64,000 bases of DNA, from assembly GCA_002083655.1 (NCBI GenBank), contig MSXR01000006.1, forward strand, positions 322,449 through 386,448, given 5' to 3'. The DNA is from Proteobacteria bacterium ST_bin14 (lineage in GTDB: Bacteria; Pseudomonadota; Alphaproteobacteria; Sphingomonadales; Sphingomonadaceae). Positions 42,419-51,712 of this stretch are shown piece after piece (position 1 is the stretch's first letter; each line of letters starts with the position of its first letter). A program made the translations under genes and the position numbers. The notes beneath the pieces were generated by a model that saw only the letters and a list, made by a program, of their open reading frames with translations, ran no database searches and was not told the origin of the DNA.

Positions 42419-44843
42419 GACCAACACCTATCCTGTATTGCCGCTGCGCGACATTGTCGTTTTTCCAAACATGATCGTGCCGCTGTTCGTTGGCCGCGAC
42501 AAGTCCGTTGCCGCGCTGGAAACCGCAATGACCGGAACGAAGGAAATCTTCCTGGTCGCCCAGCTTGACCCCAGCGAAGATGATCCCGACCGCGATGATC
42601 TGTACGAAATTGGCGTCACTGCCGTGGTGCTCCAATTGCTTAAGCTGCCAGACGGCACAGTCCGGGTGCTGGTGGAGGGAAAACGCCGCGCCAAGCTGAC
42701 CAATATGTCGGCACAAGATGGCCACCTGACGGCTGAGATCGACCTGCTTGATGCTGGCGACGACGTGGGTGACGATGATAGCGATGTGCCGGCGATATCT
42801 CATGATGTTGCCGCGCTGATGCGTTCGGTCGTCGATCAATTTGAAAATTATGCCAAGCTGAACCGCAAGCTGCCCGCCGAAACCGCAGTGCAACTGGGCG
42901 AGATCGAAGATCCGTCACGGCTGGCTGATGCGATTGCCGCCAATATCCAGGTCAAGGTCGCCGACAAGCAGTCGCTGCTGGTCGAAAGCGATCCGCAAAA
43001 GCGGCTTGAGATGGTGTTCGCCTTCATGGAAGGCGAATTGGGTGTGCTGCAGGTGGAAAAGAAAATCCGCAGCCGCGTGAAGCGTCAGATGGAGAAAACC
43101 CAGCGCGAATATTATCTGAACGAGCAGCTGAAGGCGATTCAGCGCGAGCTGGGTAATGAGGGTGAGGAAGGCGAGGGCGATGAAATTGCCGAGCTGACCC
43201 AGAAAATCGCCACGCTGAAACTGTCGAAGGAAGCCCGCACCAAGGCGACGACGGAGCTGAAGAAGCTCAAGACGATGGCGCCCATGTCGGCTGAGGCAAC
43301 CGTTGTCCGCAATTATCTTGATGTGCTGCTGGGCCTGCCCTGGGGCAAGAAATCAAAGCTGAAAAAGGATATCGCCGCGGCGCAGGCGGTGCTTGATGAG
43401 GATCATTATGCGCTTGAAAAAGTGAAGGACCGGATCGTCGAATATTTGGCGGTTCAGGCGCGCACCAACAAGCTGAAAGGGCCAATCTTGTGCCTTGTGG
43501 GCCCTCCTGGTGTCGGCAAGACGTCGCTGGGCAAAAGCATCGCTAAGGCGTGCGGGCGTGAATTTGTACGCCAGTCGCTGGGCGGGGTGCGTGATGAGGC
43601 GGAAATTCGCGGCCATCGCCGTACCTATATCGGCTCGTTGCCCGGCAAGATCGTCACCAATTTGCGCAAGGCCGGGACAAGCAACCCTCTGTTTTTGCTG
43701 GATGAAATTGACAAGCTTGGGCAGGATTTTCGGGGTGACCCGGCATCGGCACTGTTGGAGGTGCTTGATCCGGAACAGAATTCGAAGTTTCAGGATCACT
43801 ATCTGGAAATTGATATCGACTTGTCCGATGTGATGTTCGTCACCACCGCCAACACGCTGAACTTGCCCCAGGCATTGCTCGACCGGATGGAGATCATCCG
43901 GCTGGAGGGGTATACCGAGGACGAGAAGGTCGAGATTGCGGAGCGCCATCTGATCGCCAAGCAGGTTGAGGCGCATGGCCTGAAGCCCGGCGAATTTGAG
44001 CTGGCGAATGATGGTCTACGCGCGCTGATCCGCTATTACACGCGCGAGGCCGGCGTCCGCACGCTGGAACGCGAGATTGCCCGGCTGGCGCGCAAGGCGC
44101 TGCGGCGCATATTGGAAGGCAAGATGACGAGCGTTGTTATCAACGCCGAAAATATTGCCGAGTATGCCGGCGTGCAGAAATATCGCTTTGGCATGGGCGA
44201 AGATGAGCATCAGATCGGCGCGGTAACCGGCCTTGCCTGGACCGAGGTCGGCGGTGAATTGCTGACGATCGAAAGCGTGACGGTGCAGGGCAAGGGGCTG
44301 GTCCGCACCACCGGTAAGCTCGGCGATGTGATGAAGGAATCGGTCGAAGCGGCGATGAGCTTCGTAAAGGCACGCGCGCCAAGTTATGGCATCAAGCCCA
44401 GCATGTTCGCGCGTAAGGATATCCATGTTCACTTGCCTGAGGGTGCGGTGCCAAAGGATGGGCCATCGGCGGGCATTGGTTTGGTAACGTCGATTGTTTC
44501 AACGCTGACCGGCATTCCGGTGCGGCGCGACGTGGCGATGACCGGCGAAGTCACGTTGCGCGGGCGGGTGCTGCCGATTGGCGGCCTGAAGGAAAAGCTG
44601 CTCGCCGCCATGCGGGGCGGCATCACTACGGTGCTGATCCCGGCGGAAAATGAGAAGGATCTGGCGGAACTGCCCGCCAATATCCGCGCCGCGCTGAACA
44701 TCATTCCGATCCGCCATGTTGATGAGGCTCTGCGGTTAGCGCTAACCGAGCCATTGACGGCGATTGACTGGAGCGATGCAGACGAACTGGCGGCATTACC
44801 GCCGGTTGGCGTGCCGCCCGCTGGCGGAGAAGTGCATCATTGA
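42417..44843 (+). CDS. lon: ATP-dependent protease Lon
   Basis: 808 residues. MTNTYPVLPLRDIVVFPNMIVPLFVGR starts the substrate-binding LON domain; the AAA+ module has Walker A GPPGVGKT near residue 361 and LLDEIDKLG as Walker B; the protease domain has the catalytic dyad Ser684 (PKDGPSAG) and Lys727 (GGLKEKL), spaced as Ser679/Lys722 of E. coli. It degrades damaged and regulatory proteins; in Caulobacter it destroys DnaA, SciP and CcrM. ATG at 42417 has GGAG upstream; the longer open frame is antisense to the peptidase gene. hupB follows. Confidence 0.97.
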   Translation: MTNTYPVLPLRDIVVFPNMIVPLFVGRDKSVAALETAMTGTKEIFLVAQLDPSEDDPDRDDLYEIGVTAVVLQLLKLPDGTVRVLVEGKRRAKLTNMSAQDGHLTAEIDLLDAGDDVGDDDSDVPAISHDVAALMRSVVDQFENYAKLNRKLPAETAVQLGEIEDPSRLADAIAANIQVKVADKQSLLVESDPQKRLEMVFAFMEGELGVLQVEKKIRSRVKRQMEKTQREYYLNEQLKAIQRELGNEGEEGEGDEIAELTQKIATLKLSKEARTKATTELKKLKTMAPMSAEATVVRNYLDVLLGLPWGKKSKLKKDIAAAQAVLDEDHYALEKVKDRIVEYLAVQARTNKLKGPILCLVGPPGVGKTSLGKSIAKACGREFVRQSLGGVRDEAEIRGHRRTYIGSLPGKIVTNLRKAGTSNPLFLLDEIDKLGQDFRGDPASALLEVLDPEQNSKFQDHYLEIDIDLSDVMFVTTANTLNLPQALLDRMEIIRLEGYTEDEKVEIAERHLIAKQVEAHGLKPGEFELANDGLRALIRYYTREAGVRTLEREIARLARKALRRILEGKMTSVVINAENIAEYAGVQKYRFGMGEDEHQIGAVTGLAWTEVGGELLTIESVTVQGKGLVRTTGKLGDVMKESVEAAMSFVKARAPSYGIKPSMFARKDIHVHLPEGAVPKDGPSAGIGLVTSIVSTLTGIPVRRDVAMTGEVTLRGRVLPIGGLKEKLLAAMRGGITTVLIPAENEKDLAELPANIRAALNIIPIRHVDEALRLALTEPLTAIDWSDADELAALPPVGVPPAGGEVHH

Positions 44844-44851
44844 TGCGGTAA

Positions 44852-44872
44852 ATTGCGGCATTCAGCCGCAAT
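44852..44872 (+). other. Hairpin after lon
   Basis: Perfect 8-bp arms ATTGCGGC/GCCGCAAT around an ATTCA loop, starting nine bases after the lon stop. No T-run follows, so it may be a weak terminator or a 3'-end stabiliser. Confidence 0.4.
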
Positions 44873-44937
44873 GCGTCACGGGTTATCCGAATTTGTTATG
44901 TTTTCGTCGTTTTTGGCGGATTTATGACGGATTTGTT

Positions 44938-44967
44938 TTGACAGCTAACGACCGACAAGCCTTTAAA
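44938..44967 (+). promoter_or_regulatory. Sigma-70-type promoter of hupB
   Basis: A perfect -35 TTGACA (44938-44943) and TTTAAA (44962-44967), 18-bp spacer, about 70 bp before the hupB ATG. Supports independent, strong transcription of hupB. Confidence 0.65.
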
Positions 44968-45037
44968 GGGCCATCGGCTGTGCCGTGATTCAATTGAATG
45001 ATAGACTTCGCAATCGTAAAAACGGGGGTTCCAACGA

Positions 45038-45313
45038 ATGAACAAGCAAGAACTGATTGGTTCGGTCGCTGATGCGTCGGGCCTAACTAAGGGTGACGCG
45101 AGCAAGGCAGTTGAAGCCGTTTTTGATGCCATTTCGGCTGCGCTGACCAAGGGCGACGAAGTGCGCTTGGTTGGGTTCGGTACATTTGCCGTCAGCAAGC
45201 GCAAGGCATCCACCGGTCGCAACCCGCGCACGGGTGAACCAATGACGATCAAGGCATCGTCGCAGCCCAAGTTCAAGGCCGGCAAGGGCCTGAAGGACGC
45301 GGTCAACCAATAG
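45038..45313 (+). CDS. hupB: DNA-binding protein HU
   Basis: 91-residue histone-like nucleoid protein. MNKQELIGSVADASGLTKGDASKAVEAVFDAI forms the helical dimer body, and VRLVGFGTFAVSKRKASTGRNPRTGEPM leads into the DNA-binding arm with the Arg-Asn-Pro tip that intercalates between base pairs. HU compacts DNA and supports replication and repair. Own promoter and terminator flank it; the lon-hupB neighbourhood is conserved in proteobacteria. Confidence 0.97.
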   Translation: MNKQELIGSVADASGLTKGDASKAVEAVFDAISAALTKGDEVRLVGFGTFAVSKRKASTGRNPRTGEPMTIKASSQPKFKAGKGLKDAVNQ

Positions 45314-45386
45314 CCACTATCGGCCATGGCGTGCAGAGGGAGCAGGGCTGGACAAGCCTTGCCTGCATGCTAAAGGCGGGATTGAC

Positions 45387-45410
45387 GGGCGGCAGGCAAC
45401 TGCCGCCCTT
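45387..45410 (+). terminator. Terminator after hupB
   Basis: Perfect 9-bp arms GGGCGGCAG/CTGCCGCCC closed by a GCAA tetraloop, followed by only two T. Located 73 bp after the hupB stop and before the tRNA gene. Confidence 0.65.
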
Positions 45411-45443
45411 CCCGTTCCGGTCACAGTGCTGGCCAATAGGTTC

Positions 45444-45518
45444 GGGCGCGTAGCTCAGTGGTAGAGCACTGTGTTCACACCGCAGGGGTCGCTGGTTCAA
45501 TCCCAGCCGCGCCCACCA
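45444..45518 (+). tRNA. tRNA-Val(CAC)
   Basis: 75 nt with the CCA end encoded. Acceptor stem GGGCGCG/CGCGCCC, D-stem GCTC/GAGC, anticodon stem CTGTG/CGCAG (with one G-U), loop TTCACAC giving anticodon CAC for GUG codons, and T-arm GCTGG-TTCAATC-CCAGC. The high use of GTG in this GC-rich genome makes a dedicated CAC tRNA sensible. Followed at once by a strong terminator. Confidence 0.95.
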
Positions 45519-45521
45519 TTT

Positions 45522-45558
45522 AAAGGCCCGCTGGAACAGTCGTTCCGGCGGGCCTTTT
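45522..45558 (+). terminator. Intrinsic terminator of the tRNA-Val gene
   Basis: Sixteen-base arms (AAAGGCCCGCTGGAAC against GTTCCGGCGGGCCTTT, one G-T pair) around an AGTC loop, ending in TTTT. It starts four bases after the tRNA CCA. Confidence 0.85.
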
Positions 45559-45650
45559 GCTTGTGCTTTCGCCGATTCCCGGCGATCCTGCCGCAGGCTG
45601 ATCGCCACCCCGGCACGGCGCGGGCCCACAATCAAAGGCAGGGCATTTCG

Positions 45651-46952
45651 ATGGGCATAGCAAGAGCAGCGGCTTTCATGGTGATGGCAGCGCTGGTGAC
45701 GACAAGCGCAGCGGCGCAGACTGTGCCCGCTGCCAAGGCCCAAACGCGCGCCGTGCTGGTGATCCCGGATGCGGTCTTCGATGGGCGCGACGGCATTGTG
45801 CACCCTGGTTGGCAAGTGCTGGTGCGCGATGGCCGGATCGCGGGCGTCGGCCCGGACCTGCCGATACCCGCGGACGCTGAGCGGATGGCGCTGCCCGGCA
45901 CCACGTTGTTGCCGGGTCTGATTGATGCGCACGTCCATCTTTTCCTGCACCCTTATAGTGAAGCCGCGTGGAACGATCAGGTTTTGAAGGAGCCACTGGC
46001 GTTGCGCACGCTGCGCGCCGGAGAAAATGCCCGCGCCACGCTGATGGCGGGCTTTACCACGGTGCGTGATTTGGGGACGGAAGGGGCGGGCTATGCCGAT
46101 GTTGGGCTGAAGGCGGCGATTGACCAAGGGATCGTCCCCGGTCCGCACCTGATTATCGCCACGCGCGCGCTGGTGGCGACCGGTAGTTATGGGCCCAAGG
46201 GGTTCGACCCCGCCATCGATGTGCCGCAAGGGGCAGAGGAAGCCGATGGCGATGCGCTGGTGCTCGCCGCGCGACGGCAAATGGGGCGCGGGGCTGATGT
46301 GGTAAAACTCTATGCTGATTATCGCTGGGGCGCAGGCGAACCCAGCCGCGTGACTTTTTCAGCGGCAGAAATGCGTGCGGTGGTGGACGCCGCGCATGAT
46401 GCAGGGCGCAGCGTGGCCGCCCATGCCAGCACGCCGGAAGGGATGCGGCGCGCGGCCATGGCGGGCGTCGACACGATTGAGCATGGCAATGATGGCACGG
46501 CAGCGGTGTTCGCGCTGATGAAGGCCAAGGGGGTGGCGTTTTGCCCCACATTGGCTGCTAGCGACGCGATTGAGCGCTATCGCGGCTGGAACGGCGCCAG
46601 CCCCGAACCCAAAGCGATCACAGCGAAGAAGGCGAGTTTTGCCCTCGCGCTGAAAGCAGGCGTGCGGATGTGCGTGGGCGGCGATACCGGCGTCTTCACG
46701 CACGGCGATAATGGCCGCGAAATGATCCTGATGGTGGCGGGTGGCATGTCACCCACGGCAGTGCTGATGGCCGCAACATCCGGCAATGCCGCCATTTTGG
46801 GTATTGGCGACCGCGCCGGGGCAATCGCGCCCGGGATGCCGGCAGATTTGGTGGCCGTCGCTGGAAATCCTGAACAGAAGATTGACGCAATTCGAGACGT
46901 TGTGATGGTCATGAAAGATGGGATCATTGAAAAAAGGCCACTAACCCCTTGA
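45651..46952 (+). CDS. Secreted amidohydrolase (imidazolonepropionase/prolidase-like)
   Basis: 433 residues with a signal peptide (IARAAAFMVMAALVTTSAAAQ). Metal-site motifs of the amidohydrolase superfamily follow: DAHVHLF (His-x-His), VKLYADYRW (possible carboxylated Lys), AAHAS (His), DTIEHGNDG (His) and CVGGDTGVF (Asp). Such periplasmic enzymes in sphingomonads hydrolyse Xaa-Pro dipeptides or cyclic amides; the substrate is open. ATG at 45651; the longer frame runs through the tRNA. No partner gene is evident. Confidence 0.85.
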   Translation: MGIARAAAFMVMAALVTTSAAAQTVPAAKAQTRAVLVIPDAVFDGRDGIVHPGWQVLVRDGRIAGVGPDLPIPADAERMALPGTTLLPGLIDAHVHLFLHPYSEAAWNDQVLKEPLALRTLRAGENARATLMAGFTTVRDLGTEGAGYADVGLKAAIDQGIVPGPHLIIATRALVATGSYGPKGFDPAIDVPQGAEEADGDALVLAARRQMGRGADVVKLYADYRWGAGEPSRVTFSAAEMRAVVDAAHDAGRSVAAHASTPEGMRRAAMAGVDTIEHGNDGTAAVFALMKAKGVAFCPTLAASDAIERYRGWNGASPEPKAITAKKASFALALKAGVRMCVGGDTGVFTHGDNGREMILMVAGGMSPTAVLMAATSGNAAILGIGDRAGAIAPGMPADLVAVAGNPEQKIDAIRDVVMVMKDGIIEKRPLTP

Positions 46953-46986
46953 TTATAAAGACTGGCTAAAATGCAACGACATATTT

Positions 46987-47015
46987 TTGTAATCTAAATG
47001 TCTCTAAATTGTCGC
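46987..47015 (+). promoter_or_regulatory. Degenerate three-unit Pho-box-like repeat before the lipoprotein gene
   Basis: Three 7-bp units TTGTAAT, ATGTCTC and TTGTCGC separated by the 4-bp spacers CTAA and TAAA, so an 11-bp period exactly as in PhoB sites (consensus CTGTCAT). Each unit keeps TGT; two keep TGTC. It lies about 125 bp before the ATG at 47142. Weaker than the box before pit, but the spacing is the key feature. Confidence 0.45.
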
Positions 47016-47141
47016 CGAAGAAGCATCGTCCCGTCATGCACGTCGCCTACCGCCAAGCTCGAGATCGACAGGGGGAACATCCGAGTCGATCCGGGCGCAT
47101 GCCCATTTTAGCAACCCGGACTCAACCGGATCGGAGATTTT

Positions 47142-48794
47142 ATGGCCAGCTTCAAACGCGTTAGCCTCATCCTTTTGACCAGCTGCGCAAGCGCGGCACT
47201 TGCTGGCTGCGACGGCGCCACCAGCGTTGCCTCGCCCGGCCCCGGCACGTTGGTGATCAGCACGCCAGCGCCTGCCGCGCCAACGCCAACGCCAACCGCC
47301 ACGGGCCTTGCGCCAATCACGGCAGCGCAGTTCGCTTCGACCGCTGGCGGCAGCGCGACCTTCCCGATCACGGCTGACGAACAGCTTGCGCTGGTCAATG
47401 CTGGCACCAACAACGTGCCGAGCGGCTTTTCGGCGCTGAACGGTGTTGTGGCTCAGGGTGCAGCGGCAACCGCGCCTGGCTTTAACGCTACCACGTTGAA
47501 CCCAACCGGCACATCGTTCTTCGTCACCGCCAACTATGTCGGCGCGGTCAACGGTTCGGGTGATACCGCGTTCCAAGGCTGGACCTGCGACTCAAGCGCA
47601 GCAGCCTTTGGCGGCACCACGCAGCGCCTGTGCGTTGACCGGCCCCCTGTCGGCGCTGGCGGCGCGACCGCTGTTTGCCCAGCCGGCACGACCGACGATG
47701 GCATCGTTGCAACATGGCGCGCATGCCGCCTTCCAACATTGATCACCGCCGATCTCACGCTGCCCAGGATCTCGGGCCTGTTCTATCGCCTGCGCGGCCA
47801 GACTGAAGTCGGTGTCGATGTCGGTTCGACGGGGATGGCCGCTGGCGGCACTTCGGCAACACTCACGATTGCTGCTGGCGTCACAATCGCCGCAGACTCG
47901 AGCGAAGCATCGAACGATCTGCTGCTCATCAACCGCGGTTCGCGGATCAATGCTGTCGGCACGTCGAGCGCGCCGATCATCTTTACCTCGCAGCAGAATC
48001 TGGTCGCAAACGGCGTGTCCGATGCGTCTCAGGGTCAGTGGGGCGGTTTGGTCATTCTCGGCCGCGCACCAACGGGCGTTTGCCGTACGGGCACCGGCCC
48101 GAACGATGCGGCCGGGTCGAGCACGACTTGCGAAAACCCGATCGAAGGCATTACCGGCCGTAACTATGGCGGCACCGTTCAGAACGATAACAGCGGCACG
48201 CTGCAGTTTGTCCAGATCAACTATAGCGGCATCGCAATCAGCGAAGGCAACGAGCTGCAAGGTCTGACCTTGGGTGGCACGGGCAGCGCCACCACGATCA
48301 ACCGCGTGCAGAGCCACAACTCGGCCGATGACGGCATCGAAATCTTCGGCGGCACGACCAACCTCAGCTTCCTCGCCATCACCGGCGCGGACGATGACGG
48401 GTTCGACATCGACAACGGCTATCGTGGTCTCGCCCAGTTCCTGATCGCGGCGCAAAAGAGCAGCGGCGCGACGGCTGACTCGTTCGCGACCGAAATCGAC
48501 TCGAACGGTGCTGAAGATCTGCTGCCACGCACCTGGGCGCGGTACGCCAACTTCACGTTCATCACGCGCTCGGCCAGCCAGAACCCACCTGCATCGATCC
48601 GCTTGCGCGGTGGTGCAGACGGCACCTTCGTCAACGGCATCATTCAGACGCCAACGGGTGTTGCCTGCGTGAACATCACCGCAACGCAGATCTCGGCGAC
48701 CGACCGGACCACGGTTCGTGCGGCTAGCACGGCGCTGCAGGATCAGGGTCCTCCAGTGTTCAACTCGGTCTACTTCGCCTGCCAGGGCCGGTAA
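47142..48794 (+). CDS. Large surface lipoprotein, beta-helix-like, ElpS-like by context
   Basis: 550 residues. The signal peptide ends in lipobox LAGC (Cys23); Asp follows the Cys, which in E. coli would favour inner-membrane retention. A Pro/Thr-rich linker (residues 30-60) precedes a domain with eight or so scattered Cys, then repeated short beta stretches (LLINRGSRINAVGTSSAPIIFTS, WGGLVILGRAPT, GIAISEGNELQGLTLGG, DDGIEIFGG, DDDGFDIDNGYRGLAQFLI) typical of a parallel beta-helix. Followed by a TonB receptor and near a twelve-gene T2SS, as is Caulobacter ElpS, a phosphate-starvation lipoprotein released from the surface. Homology to ElpS was not tested. Confidence 0.75.
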   Translation: MASFKRVSLILLTSCASAALAGCDGATSVASPGPGTLVISTPAPAAPTPTPTATGLAPITAAQFASTAGGSATFPITADEQLALVNAGTNNVPSGFSALNGVVAQGAAATAPGFNATTLNPTGTSFFVTANYVGAVNGSGDTAFQGWTCDSSAAAFGGTTQRLCVDRPPVGAGGATAVCPAGTTDDGIVATWRACRLPTLITADLTLPRISGLFYRLRGQTEVGVDVGSTGMAAGGTSATLTIAAGVTIAADSSEASNDLLLINRGSRINAVGTSSAPIIFTSQQNLVANGVSDASQGQWGGLVILGRAPTGVCRTGTGPNDAAGSSTTCENPIEGITGRNYGGTVQNDNSGTLQFVQINYSGIAISEGNELQGLTLGGTGSATTINRVQSHNSADDGIEIFGGTTNLSFLAITGADDDGFDIDNGYRGLAQFLIAAQKSSGATADSFATEIDSNGAEDLLPRTWARYANFTFITRSASQNPPASIRLRGGADGTFVNGIIQTPTGVACVNITATQISATDRTTVRAASTALQDQGPPVFNSVYFACQGR

Positions 48795-48829
48795 GGCCTT
48801 TGCTGGCGACCTGGTTCGCCGTTTGAGAT

Positions 48830-48864
48830 GCCGGGGTGGTCGTGATCGCCCACCCCGGCTTTTT
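48830..48864 (+). terminator. Terminator between lipoprotein and TonB receptor genes
   Basis: Perfect 10-bp arms GCCGGGGTGG/CCACCCCGGC with a 10-base loop, followed by TTTTT. It should end or lower transcription from the lipoprotein gene; read-through could still supply the receptor gene 31 bp further on. Confidence 0.85.
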
Positions 48865-48894
48865 GTTACCGAAATATGATTGGGATGTTCGGCC

Positions 48895-51651
48895 ATGAGA
48901 GAGCGCTTCGCCCTTGGTACGCTACTTCTGTTAACGACGCAGCTTGTGTCCCCGGCAGCGCTCGCGCAGTCCGCGCCGCAGCAGACACCGCCCGCCAGCA
49001 CGCCGCCTGTGCAAACTCCAGCCGATCCGACCGAGGCTGAGGCGCCGATCGAAGAAGTTGAAGTGTCATCGCCTGGCTTCGATGAAGCCAATGCACAGGA
49101 CATCGTCGTCGTTGGCCGCAACATCCCGAACACCGTCCGTGCGACACCACAGGTCCTGTCGGTTCTGTCAGAAGCCGATATCGCCCGCACGGGTGAAGGC
49201 GACATCGCTGGCGCGCTCTCGCGCGTGTCGGGCTTGTCGGTTGTCGGCAATGGTCAGGTCTATGTCCGCGGTCTCGGCGATCGTTATTCATTGTCGCTGC
49301 TCAACGGTTCGCCATTGCCGTCGCCCGAGCCACTTCGCCGCTCGGTGCCGCTCGACATTTTCCCGACCTCGATCGTTGGTTCGGCACTGATCCAGAAAAG
49401 CTATTCGGCAAACTACCCCGGCGAATTTGGTGGTGGCGTGATCAACCTGACCACGAAGGCCGTCCCGAAGGAAAGCTTTGTCACTGTCGGTGGTTCGGTT
49501 GGGTATGACTCGGTTTCGACCGCGCAGTTTGGCTATGTGTACGATGGCGGCAGTCGCGACGTGTTTGGCTTTGATGATGGCACCCGCCGTGTTCCCGCCT
49601 TCATCACCAATGTCACGCAAACCGGTGGGTTGATCCCGACTGAACAAGTTGCCCAGCTGTCGGGTGCACAAACATCGCTGCTCCAGTCGAACAGCCAAAT
49701 CCCGGTGAACTTCAATGGCGAAGCGAGCTTTGGTCATGTCGTCGATATCGGCTCTTCACGCCTCGGTATCGTTGGATCGGCTAGCCTTTCGAACAACTTC
49801 AAGACGCGCCAGACCAGACAGCAGGATGCGATCGATCTGACCGGGGTTGCCCGTCAGGATTTCAACACGGTCATCACTGACAACCGCGTGGTCGTGAATG
49901 CGCTGATCGGCCTTGGGTTCGAGTTCGACGCGCACAAGCTGCGCGTGACGAACGTTTACATTCACGACACTAACAAGCAGGCGCGTGGATCGACCGCAAC
50001 AATCTTTAACAACAGCCAGGGTCAACCGCGTTTCACCCAGAACACAAGCTGGTTTGAACGTCAGTTGTTCGAAACTCAGGCGGTTGGCGAGTTCAAGTTC
50101 GACGATCTTTCGGTCGATGTGCGTGGCGCCTACGCCAATTCGAAGCGTGTTTCGCCGTATGAGCGTCAGTTCGATTACCTGTTTACGCCCAATGCCGGGA
50201 CTGATCTGACCGGCAACCCAGTCGGTGCCTTCCAGGCGACGAACGCCTTTGGACCATTCGCCACGATCAACTTCAGTGATCTGAACGAAAATCTCTACAG
50301 TGCTCAGGCTGACGTGGCGTACAAGCTGCCGTTCAGCCGCCCGGCGACGATTTCGGCAGGGTATTATTTCAGCGACGCCGAGCGCGATTCGACGCGTTTG
50401 CCTTTCGTCTATGAAACAAACCGCGGTAGCGGCACCTCGCTGCCATCACCGTTCAGCTTCTTCCGTCCCGATCTGCTACTGGCGAACGATGTGCTGTTCA
50501 ATGCCTGTCCGACGATCAATGACGGTGTCGGCCCGGGCTGCGTTCGGCTCCGCTTCACCGGGGGCGCCGCTGGATCATCGTCTTACAACGCCCAGCTCCG
50601 GATCAATGCCGGCTATGTGCAGGGCGAGGCCGAGTTTTTCGACGGCGTCCGTGCAACAGCTGGTGTGCGTTATGAAACCGCGCAGCAGCGCGTGACGCCA
50701 AGCGATGGCGTGACGCCGACACGGCTCGACAATGACTATTTCCTGCCAGCGGTAACGCTGACTTGGAATTTCGTCCGCGACATGCAGCTGCGCGGCAACT
50801 TCTCGAAGACGATCGCCCGCCCGCAGTTCCGCGAACTTGCCGCGCAGCAGTTCCAGGATTTCGAAAGCGATCGCCTGTTCTTCGGTAACCCGAATCTGCG
50901 CGACTCCGAACTCACCAACTACGAACTACGCTATGAGTGGTTCTATGCGCGGGAACAGCGGATCACGATTTCGGGCTTTTACAAGGATATCACCCGCCCA
51001 ATCGAGCAGGTTGGTTTCCGGCCATCGCCTGATGCTCGTTTGCAGACCGGCTTTTCCTATGTGCCAAGCGCCCGGTTGTACGGTGTGGAAGCGGAGGCGA
51101 TCAAATACTTCAACCTCGATTTCATTGACTCGCCATTCTTTGCAACGCGTCGATTGGTCCTGAGCGCCAATTACACTTACACCCAGTCGTCGATCAACGC
51201 GAACAACGAGCTGGTGCCTGACGTTGGTGGCGGCATTGGCAGCACGGCTCTGCGCCCTGCATCGCAGATCTTCCGCGATGGCGCATCGCTGACGGGTCAG
51301 TCCGATCACATCGTCAACGGTCAGATCGGCATCGAAGATAAGTCGTCGCTGTCGCAGCTCACCTTCCTGTTCAACTATGCCAGCGAGCGGATCACCAACC
51401 GTGGTCCGGGCAATCTGAGCGGCGTTGGCTTTCTACCAGACATTTTCGAGCGTCCTGGTTTCCGGTTCGACGTTGTCGCTCGTCAGGGCGTAAAGGTTGG
51501 TCCGGCGGAATTCGAGGTCAAGCTCGAAGGTCGTAACTTGAGTGGTACCGGCTACCGCGAATTCCAGCGGTTCGATAATGGCAACATCATCTTCATCAAC
51601 CAGTATCGGCTTGGCCGGATCGTTCAGCTCGGCATTACCGCCAAGCTTTGA
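48895..51651 (+). CDS. TonB-dependent outer-membrane receptor
   Basis: 918 residues. Signal peptide RERFALGTLLLLTTQLVSPAALAQ, a Pro/Glu-rich periplasmic stretch, TonB box DIVVVG (residues 69-74), plug domain (TPQVLSVLSEADIARTGEGDIAGALSRVSGL, VYVRGLGDRYSLSLLNG, GEFGGGVINLTTKA) and a long beta-barrel ending in QYRLGRIVQLGITAKL. The RGLGDRYSLSLLNGSPLPSPEPLRR wording resembles receptors in Caulobacter-type lipoprotein loci. Ligand unknown; pairing with the lipoprotein suggests a phosphate-containing or polymeric substrate. ATG at 48895; a TTG upstream is open. Confidence 0.92.
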   Translation: MRERFALGTLLLLTTQLVSPAALAQSAPQQTPPASTPPVQTPADPTEAEAPIEEVEVSSPGFDEANAQDIVVVGRNIPNTVRATPQVLSVLSEADIARTGEGDIAGALSRVSGLSVVGNGQVYVRGLGDRYSLSLLNGSPLPSPEPLRRSVPLDIFPTSIVGSALIQKSYSANYPGEFGGGVINLTTKAVPKESFVTVGGSVGYDSVSTAQFGYVYDGGSRDVFGFDDGTRRVPAFITNVTQTGGLIPTEQVAQLSGAQTSLLQSNSQIPVNFNGEASFGHVVDIGSSRLGIVGSASLSNNFKTRQTRQQDAIDLTGVARQDFNTVITDNRVVVNALIGLGFEFDAHKLRVTNVYIHDTNKQARGSTATIFNNSQGQPRFTQNTSWFERQLFETQAVGEFKFDDLSVDVRGAYANSKRVSPYERQFDYLFTPNAGTDLTGNPVGAFQATNAFGPFATINFSDLNENLYSAQADVAYKLPFSRPATISAGYYFSDAERDSTRLPFVYETNRGSGTSLPSPFSFFRPDLLLANDVLFNACPTINDGVGPGCVRLRFTGGAAGSSSYNAQLRINAGYVQGEAEFFDGVRATAGVRYETAQQRVTPSDGVTPTRLDNDYFLPAVTLTWNFVRDMQLRGNFSKTIARPQFRELAAQQFQDFESDRLFFGNPNLRDSELTNYELRYEWFYAREQRITISGFYKDITRPIEQVGFRPSPDARLQTGFSYVPSARLYGVEAEAIKYFNLDFIDSPFFATRRLVLSANYTYTQSSINANNELVPDVGGGIGSTALRPASQIFRDGASLTGQSDHIVNGQIGIEDKSSLSQLTFLFNYASERITNRGPGNLSGVGFLPDIFERPGFRFDVVARQGVKVGPAEFEVKLEGRNLSGTGYREFQRFDNGNIIFINQYRLGRIVQLGITAKL

Positions 51652-51672
51652 TGACAGGCTGACGAATGAATG

Positions 51673-51702
51673 ACCCCGGTGGCGTGCGCCGCCGGGGTTT
51701 TT
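51673..51702 (+). terminator. Terminator after the TonB receptor gene
   Basis: GC-rich inverted repeat (arms beginning ACCCCGGTGGC and ending GCCGCCGGGGT, one G-T pair) followed by a T-run, 21 bp after the receptor stop. Lies between convergent genes. Confidence 0.85.
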
Positions 51703-51712
51703 CGTGTGCGGC

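Noticed and set aside
47592..49250. A 552-codon minus-strand open frame across the lipoprotein and TonB genes
   Set aside because: It is antisense to two well-supported genes, Arg/Asp/Ala-rich with no domain, a usual by-product of GC-rich codon use.
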